A stretch of 8,678 nucleotides of DNA, taken from NCBI RefSeq assembly GCF_003473545.1, contig NZ_QUCM01000040.1:1-8678 (forward strand), in the 5' to 3' direction. This document shows, piece after piece, positions 5,586 through 8,678 of the stretch. A program made the translations under genes and the position numbers. The notes beneath the pieces are model-generated. The model saw nothing but the letters and a program-made list of their open reading frames with translations, made no database searches and was not told where the DNA came from. The stretch's first letter is position 1. Every line of letters begins with the position of its first letter. The stretch comes from Clostridium sp. AM22-11AC. GTDB taxonomy: Bacteria; Bacillota; Clostridia; Lachnospirales; Lachnospiraceae.

Positions 5586-6257
5586 ATGGAGCATTATGAA
5601 AAGAAAATCAGTTTCTTAGGAGAAAACATACAGACCATAAGAAAACACAGAGGAATGAAACAACAGGAACTTGCGGACAAAATCGGTATCAATATGCAGA
5701 GCCTTTCCAAGATTGAACGTGGTGTGAATTATCCTACCTTTGATACATTAGAGAAGATAATGGACGTGCTGGGTGTAACACCCAATGAATTATTGTCGGG
5801 AGAATGGAAGTATATCGACCATACCGAGCCATATATTATGGATATTATCAAACGGGAACAGGACTTCAATGTTTCCTTAGATTATCTGTCTGAAAATGAA
5901 TTCTTTGATAATGAAAACGAATACAAATTCTACATGGAAACCATATTGATTAGATACATCAGCAATTATCTTTCTAATGAGGTTGTAGAAATTGAAGAAC
6001 TTATGGAAATCAAACAGTTGATACAGCGTCAAAAAATAGAACGTATGATGAAAGTACACAAGGAAATGCGAGGGTTAGACCGATACAGAGAACAACCAAA
6101 AGAATACAAATATCACAACCCTTATGATGATTGGATATTCCGTCAACTTGCAGATATTGACAACAGAAAAAACATTCCTAATACTTCTCCACAAGTAGAC
6201 TTTAATGAGGGAGATTATGAAGATTATCTAAAGGCGAAATGGAACAGAGGTTTTTAA
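5586..6257 (+). CDS. XRE-family transcriptional regulator
   Basis: This is a 223-residue protein with an N-terminal Cro/CI-type helix-turn-helix (about residues 14-70: IRKHRGMKQQELADKIG, then MQSLSKIERGVNYPTFDTLE). The C-terminal part is long, charged and mostly helical, with no recognised domain (about 75-223). The Glu-rich segment NEVVEIEELMEIKQLIQRQK could be a coiled-coil dimer interface. It is transcribed divergently from the initiator-xis-int operon, and their shared region holds the repeat cluster. It therefore probably controls excision/replication and its own promoter. AAAGGAG (5564-5570) lies 15 nt before the ATG, an unusually wide gap, but a stop codon at 5580-5582 rules out an earlier in-frame start. 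A strong terminator follows. No protease or toxin partner is adjacent. Confidence 0.85.
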   Translation: MEHYEKKISFLGENIQTIRKHRGMKQQELADKIGINMQSLSKIERGVNYPTFDTLEKIMDVLGVTPNELLSGEWKYIDHTEPYIMDIIKREQDFNVSLDYLSENEFFDNENEYKFYMETILIRYISNYLSNEVVEIEELMEIKQLIQRQKIERMMKVHKEMRGLDRYREQPKEYKYHNPYDDWIFRQLADIDNRKNIPNTSPQVDFNEGDYEDYLKAKWNRGF

Positions 6258-6286
6258 TTTCCTCTTGCATGGAAGATACAGCAAAC

Positions 6287-6349
6287 AAAAAGCCCAGTAA
6301 AGAGTGCAAAGCACCACCAATGGTGGCAAGGCTCTTGACAGGGCTTTTT
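6287..6349 (+). terminator. Large bidirectional terminator after the regulator gene
   Basis: The outer arms AAAAAGCCC (6287-6295) and GGGCTTTTT (6341-6349) pair perfectly. Inside them AAGAG (6300-6304) pairs with CTCTT (6332-6336), and CCACC (6314-6318) pairs with GGTGG (6322-6326). The T run after the stem works on the plus strand, and the mirrored A run gives a T tail on the minus strand. It separates the regulatory block from the cargo. Between it and 6435 only short palindromes are seen (TGATT/AATCA at 6358-6370, TGCATT/AATGCA at 6391-6405). Confidence 0.75.
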
Positions 6350-6435
6350 CTTTTCTGTGATTGGTAATCAAGAGGAAGAAAGGAAAAGTGTGCATTTTCA
6401 ATGCAGAAAATATTTAAAGGGTATGCTGATTTTTA

Positions 6436-6464
6436 TTGTGGTGGATATATGGAACTGTTATAAT
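6436..6464 (+). promoter_or_regulatory. Promoter P1 of the flavodoxin operon
   Basis: TTGTGG (6436-6441) and a perfect TATAAT (6459-6464) are 17 nt apart, 50 nt before the flavodoxin start. The sequence from 6436 to 6480 matches the promoter of the acetyltransferase gene (7966-8010) at 33 of 45 positions, including GTATGAA just downstream of the -10 box. Confidence 0.7.
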
Positions 6465-6514
6465 ATGAGTATGAAGAAAGCGACAAATTGGAAGTTGTAG
6501 AGGTATAAAGAATT

Positions 6515-7042
6515 ATGAAAAGTTTAATTATATATGGTAGTCAATATGGAACAGCAAAAGCATACGCTACAAAACTTTCAGAGATAACAGAAATTCCTTG
6601 CATAAGTTATGAAAACATAAAGGATATAAAGGATTACGAGCAGATAATTTATTTTGGGGGGTTGTATGCAGGTGGTGTAAAAGGATTAAAAAACACATTT
6701 AGACTATTGAAAAATAGCAATATCAAAACGATTCTGGTTACTGTAGGGCTTGCAGATGTAAATAATAAAGAAAATACTAATAACATTAAAGCCTCCCTTG
6801 AAAAACAACTTGAAAAAGATATTTATAAAAACTCTTTAATCTTTCACTTAAGAGGTGGTATAGACTACAGTAAATTGAATTTCAAGCACAAGACTATGAT
6901 GAAAATGTTATATCATTCTCTTAAAAACAAGCCAATTGAAAGCCTTACGCAAGAAGATAAGGCACTGATAGAAACCTATAACACAAAAGTAGATTTTGTT
7001 GATTATGATTCGCTAAAACAAATTGTAGAGGTGATTCAATAA
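6515..7042 (+). CDS. Flavodoxin-domain protein (flavodoxin_5 / HemG-like)
   Basis: This is a 175-residue cytoplasmic FMN-binding protein. The N-terminal strand and phosphate loop IIYGSQYGTAKAYA (residues 5-18) is the flavodoxin signature, and GGLYAGGVKG (48-57) matches the second FMN-contact loop. LRGGIDYSKLNFKHKTMMKML (112-132) is typical of the branch related to HemG, menaquinone-dependent protoporphyrinogen dehydrogenase. No heme genes are nearby, so a generic electron-transfer role is safer than heme synthesis. Length is normal for the branch (about 170-180). AGAGG (6499-6503) precedes the ATG by 11 nt. It is the first gene of an operon with the SRPBCC gene 29 nt downstream. The coding region is strikingly AT-rich with many AAA and ATA codons, unlike int and the chromosomal PTS gene, which suggests a separate origin. 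Confidence 0.85.
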   Translation: MKSLIIYGSQYGTAKAYATKLSEITEIPCISYENIKDIKDYEQIIYFGGLYAGGVKGLKNTFRLLKNSNIKTILVTVGLADVNNKENTNNIKASLEKQLEKDIYKNSLIFHLRGGIDYSKLNFKHKTMMKMLYHSLKNKPIESLTQEDKALIETYNTKVDFVDYDSLKQIVEVIQ

Positions 7043-7071
7043 ATCTCAGTTTGAAAAGGGGAAATGAAAAA

Positions 7072-7467
7072 GTGGCAATTTCAAATATAAATACAATTAT
7101 TAGTAATGATTTTCAAAAAGTTTGGAACATTGTTTTAGCTGTTGATAAATATAACTCATGGCGAAGTGATTTGAGCAAAACAGAAATAATAAATGACAAA
7201 CAATTTATTGAATACACAAAAAATGGATATGCTACTACATTTACCGTCACCGTTGTAGAACCATATAAACGCTGGGAATTTGATATGGAGAATAGCAACA
7301 TGAAAGGTCATTGGATTGGTGTTTTTATAGACAAAGGGAATGAAACACAAATAGACTTTACAGAAAATGTGATACCTAAAAAGTGGTTTATGAAACCTTT
7401 TGTAAAAACCTATTTAAAAAAACAACAAAAGCAATTTGTTCTGGACTTAAAGAAAGCATTGGAATAA
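7072..7467 (+). CDS. SRPBCC-fold protein (START/polyketide-cyclase-like)
   Basis: This 131-residue protein reads as a single helix-grip SRPBCC domain, a fold that encloses a hydrophobic pocket for lipids or other small ligands. It opens with strand AISNINTIIS and helix NDFQKVWNIVLAVDKYNSW (residues 12-30). Antiparallel strands follow (FIEYTKNGYATTFTVTVVEP, KRWEFDMEN, GHWIGVFIDKG, TQIDFTENV), then a long C-terminal helix (KPFVKTYLKKQQKQFVLDLK). The GTG at 7072 is chosen because AAAAGGGGA lies about 11 nt upstream and the family pattern begins there. A TTG at 7051 would add seven residues but has no ribosome binding site, and the ATG at 7064 is out of frame. It sits between the flavodoxin and TfoX-like genes in one operon. 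The ligand is unknown. Confidence 0.8.
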   Translation: MAISNINTIISNDFQKVWNIVLAVDKYNSWRSDLSKTEIINDKQFIEYTKNGYATTFTVTVVEPYKRWEFDMENSNMKGHWIGVFIDKGNETQIDFTENVIPKKWFMKPFVKTYLKKQQKQFVLDLKKALE

Positions 7468-7493
7468 TAAAATTCAAGATTGGAGGGTTGGAA

Positions 7494-7814
7494 ATGGCTT
7501 CAAGTAAAGATTATTTACAATTTGTTTTAGAACAATTATCAGAATTACAAGAAATAACATATCGTGCAATGATGGGAGAATTTATTATCTATTATCGTGG
7601 AAAAATCATTGGCGGTATATATGATGATAGGTTACTGGTAAAACCAACAAAGTCTGCAATTTCTTATATGCCAACAGTTACTTATGAAATTCCATACGAA
7701 AATGCCAAAGAAATGTTATTGGTGGAAGAAATTGATAATAAAGATTTTCTGACGGGGTTATTTAATGTGATGTATGATGAACTACCAACGCAAAAACCTA
7801 AAAAGAAAAAATAA
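7494..7814 (+). CDS. TfoX N-terminal-domain family protein
   Basis: This is a 106-residue protein resembling the TfoX/Sxy N-terminal domain. ASSKDYLQFVLEQLSELQEI (residues 2-21) is the opening helix, followed by TYRAMMGEFIIYYRGKIIGG (22-41) with the MMGE turn and the strand-turn-strand, then DDRLLVKPTKSA (44-55). In gamma-proteobacteria TfoX/Sxy is a competence co-activator. Stand-alone N-domains in Firmicutes have no settled function, so a competence role is not claimed. The C-terminus ends in a short basic tail KPKKKK. The start at 7494 has GGAGG (7482-7486) 7 nt upstream; the frame is open back to 7383, but that part overlaps the SRPBCC gene and lacks a start signal. It is the last gene of the operon, and a terminator follows 15 nt downstream. 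Confidence 0.78.
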   Translation: MASSKDYLQFVLEQLSELQEITYRAMMGEFIIYYRGKIIGGIYDDRLLVKPTKSAISYMPTVTYEIPYENAKEMLLVEEIDNKDFLTGLFNVMYDELPTQKPKKKK

Positions 7815-7829
7815 ACAGTTTTTAACTTG

Positions 7830-7884
7830 ACAATTTCATATCCATACACACAAAGCAGTTAGTCTTAGGATTGACTGCTTTTTT
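7830..7884 (+). terminator. Terminator of the flavodoxin operon, copy 1 of a repeated element
   Basis: AAGCAGTTAGTC and GATTGACTGCTT (7853-7864, 7869-7880) form a 12-bp stem with G-U pairs and a TTAG loop, followed by TTTT. With the 20-odd bases before it (ACAATTTCATATCC...) the element recurs at 8524-8578, 51 of 55 bases identical. The stretch 7885-8034 holds no gene, only a ribosome-binding-like GGAGTG (7904-7909) followed by very short frames. Confidence 0.75.
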
Positions 7885-7965
7885 CTTACCAAAATTATAG
7901 ATTGGAGTGATGAAATGATATACTCTTAGAACTTTTTAACAAGATTATTGAAGCATAAAATTTTG

Positions 7966-7994
7966 TTGTAGCGCTTATATGTGAATGGTATAAT
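7966..7994 (+). promoter_or_regulatory. Promoter P2 of the acetyltransferase gene
   Basis: TTGTAG (7966-7971) and a perfect TATAAT (7989-7994) are separated by 17 nt. The spacer carries TATATG as in P1, and GTATGAA follows at the same distance. The start codon is 40 nt downstream of the -10 box. Confidence 0.7.
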
Positions 7995-8034
7995 CGGGGT
8001 ATGAAAAAAGATAAAATAGATTAGGAGTCAAGTT

Positions 8035-8508
8035 ATGGATTATATCATAAGGGAAATTAAAAAAGCAGAATATGATTTACTCAATGACTTTTTGTATGAA
8101 GCAATTTATATTCCAGACGGTGTTGAGCCACCACCTAAATCAATAATTAACTGTCCAGAATTACAAGAATATGTTTTTGAATTTGGAAAGCGAAAAGATG
8201 ATAGGGCTTTAGTTGCGGAAGTTCAAGGAAATGTCATAGGTGCTATTTGGGTACGAATAATGAACGATTACGGACACATTGACAATGATACACCGTCCCT
8301 TGCTATGTCTGTTTTTCAAAAGTATAGAGGACAAGGGATTGGGACTTCATTATTGCAACAATTATTGTTAGTGGAAAAATCTTTTGGTTATTCAAAAATT
8401 TCCTTATCTGTTCAGAAAAATAATTATGCAGTAAAAATGTATAAGAAAGCAGGTTTTCTTGTTGTTGATGAAAACAGCGAAGAATATATTATGACTATAA
8501 ATCTATAA
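8035..8508 (+). CDS. GNAT-family N-acetyltransferase
   Basis: This 157-residue enzyme should transfer an acetyl group from acetyl-CoA to an amine. The opening strand IIREIKKAEYDLLNDFLYEA (residues 4-23) is followed by an insertion with PDGVEPPPKS (27-36), then ALVAEVQGNVIGAIWVRI (58-75). The acetyl-CoA pyrophosphate loop is seen in VFQKYRGQGIGTSLL (93-107, R98-G103). The motif B region is SLSVQKNNYAVKMYKKAGF (123-141). Length is normal. The substrate cannot be told, and it does not resemble the classical aminoglycoside acetyltransferases closely enough to call resistance. AGGAG (8023-8027) lies 7 nt before the ATG. It is a single-gene unit with its own promoter and terminator, AT-rich like the neighbouring operon. 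Confidence 0.88.
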   Translation: MDYIIREIKKAEYDLLNDFLYEAIYIPDGVEPPPKSIINCPELQEYVFEFGKRKDDRALVAEVQGNVIGAIWVRIMNDYGHIDNDTPSLAMSVFQKYRGQGIGTSLLQQLLLVEKSFGYSKISLSVQKNNYAVKMYKKAGFLVVDENSEEYIMTINL

Positions 8509-8523
8509 CAGACAATCTAGTTT

Positions 8524-8578
8524 ACAATTTCATATCCCTACATACAAAGCAGTTAGTCTTATGATTGACTGCTTTTTA
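8524..8578 (+). terminator. Terminator of the acetyltransferase gene, copy 2 of the repeated element
   Basis: This is the same stem-loop as at 7830-7884: AAGCAGTTAGTC (8547-8558) with GATTGACTGCTT (8563-8574), then TTT. It starts 15 nt after the acetyltransferase stop, the same spacing as copy 1 after the TfoX-like gene. Confidence 0.75.
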
Positions 8579-8678
8579 AAAAGACACCATTTAGGTGTAA
8601 TGATGTCTTTTGGGTGTTATTTTATAGGAGCCTATGAAACTTTTTCTGTAAAATAACCTAAGTAAGGTCCTTCTATGA
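8579..8678. other. Hairpin-rich segment with possible leader peptide at window edge
   Basis: AAAAGACACCAT (8579-8590) pairs with ATGATGTCTTTT (8600-8611) with one mismatch. GTTATTTTA (8616-8624) is inverted exactly at 8649-8657, and ATAGG (8624-8628) pairs with CCTAT (8631-8635). Within this, AGGAG (8626-8630) precedes ATGAAACTTTTTCTGTAA (8634-8651), a five-codon frame MKLFL. This could be the attenuated leader of a gene beyond the window, or part of a repeat. No larger gene is visible. Confidence 0.4.

Larger units (their letters stand above)
2371..8678. mobile_element. Integrated Tn916/Tn1549-like mobilizable element, one end (partial)
   Basis: The left boundary is placed at about 2371, where the interrupted reading frame ends and AT-rich DNA begins. 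The next features are integrase arm-type repeats and int, whose 3' end faces the junction as in Tn916. Inside lie xis, a Rep_trans initiator, an origin-like repeat region, a divergent XRE regulator and AT-rich cargo. No conjugation (type IV secretion) gene is visible, so this could be a mobilizable element or one end of a larger conjugative one. The exact crossover base and the far end cannot be fixed from this window. Whether all genes up to 8678 belong to the element is an inference from composition and position. Confidence 0.72.

Noticed and set aside
5586..6257. Antitoxin of a toxin-antitoxin pair
   Set aside because: The XRE protein is long and stands alone; a terminator follows and no toxin-like gene is adjacent.
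7383..7493. N-terminal extension of the TfoX-like protein
   Set aside because: It overlaps the end of the SRPBCC gene in another frame, while GGAGG and the family N-terminus point to 7494.
7494..7814. Competence regulator assignment for the TfoX-like gene
   Set aside because: That role belongs to the longer two-domain proteins of gamma-proteobacteria. This is a single small N-domain in a Firmicute context.
8035..8508. Aminoglycoside or streptothricin acetyltransferase
   Set aside because: Only the general GNAT motifs are visible. Nothing in the substrate region supports a resistance call.

Overview
The window looks like part of a gut clostridial (Lachnospiraceae-type) chromosome carrying one end of an integrated mobile element. 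The basis is strong AAGGAG-type ribosome binding sites, sigma-A promoters with 17-nt spacers, an integrase/excisionase pair very close to Tn916/Tn1549, and moderate GC on the left falling to clearly AT-rich on the right. The species cannot be fixed from the sequence.

Left, 1-2370: chromosomal DNA. A membrane EIIC-type PTS protein (45-1139, minus) has a clean promoter overlapped by inverted repeats. Next comes a 280-nt non-coding stretch with a minus-strand terminator at 1295-1321 and a possible promoter for a ~90-nt transcript. Then there is the 3' part of an unrecognised gene (1477-2370, minus). Its reading frame stays open up to 2370 with no start codon and stops where the mobile element begins, so the element appears to have inserted into this gene.

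Middle, 2371-6350: the recombination, replication and control end of the element. In order there are a terminator-like hairpin, GTGGTAAA-type direct repeats resembling Tn916 integrase arm sites, int, a structured leader, xis, and a Rep_trans-family replication initiator/relaxase that overlaps xis by one base. The initiator's 5' end looks broken by one extra A in an A5 run. A roughly 400-nt non-coding region follows with a 23-bp tandem repeat, several inverted repeats in an interleaved arrangement, and three TGCTTANTCA repeats. This is the best candidate for the element's origin of replication or transfer. A divergent XRE-family regulator (5586-6257) follows, then a large terminator.

Right, 6436-8678: AT-rich cargo on the plus strand. 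A flavodoxin-like gene, an SRPBCC-fold gene and a TfoX-N-like gene form one operon, followed by a separate GNAT acetyltransferase gene. Both units use closely similar promoters (33 of 45 bases identical) and end in nearly identical terminators (51 of 55 identical). They therefore look like two promoter-gene-terminator modules under shared control. The window ends in more hairpins and a possible leader peptide. The far end of the element, and the 5' piece of the interrupted gene, would lie beyond 8678.

A plausible reading is a small integrative mobilizable element. Int and Xis move it, the initiator processes or replicates the excised circle at the adjacent repeat region, the XRE protein controls the divergent region, and the right-hand genes are accessory redox/stress-type cargo. 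No antibiotic resistance gene, type IV secretion gene, tRNA, rRNA or CRISPR array is visible.
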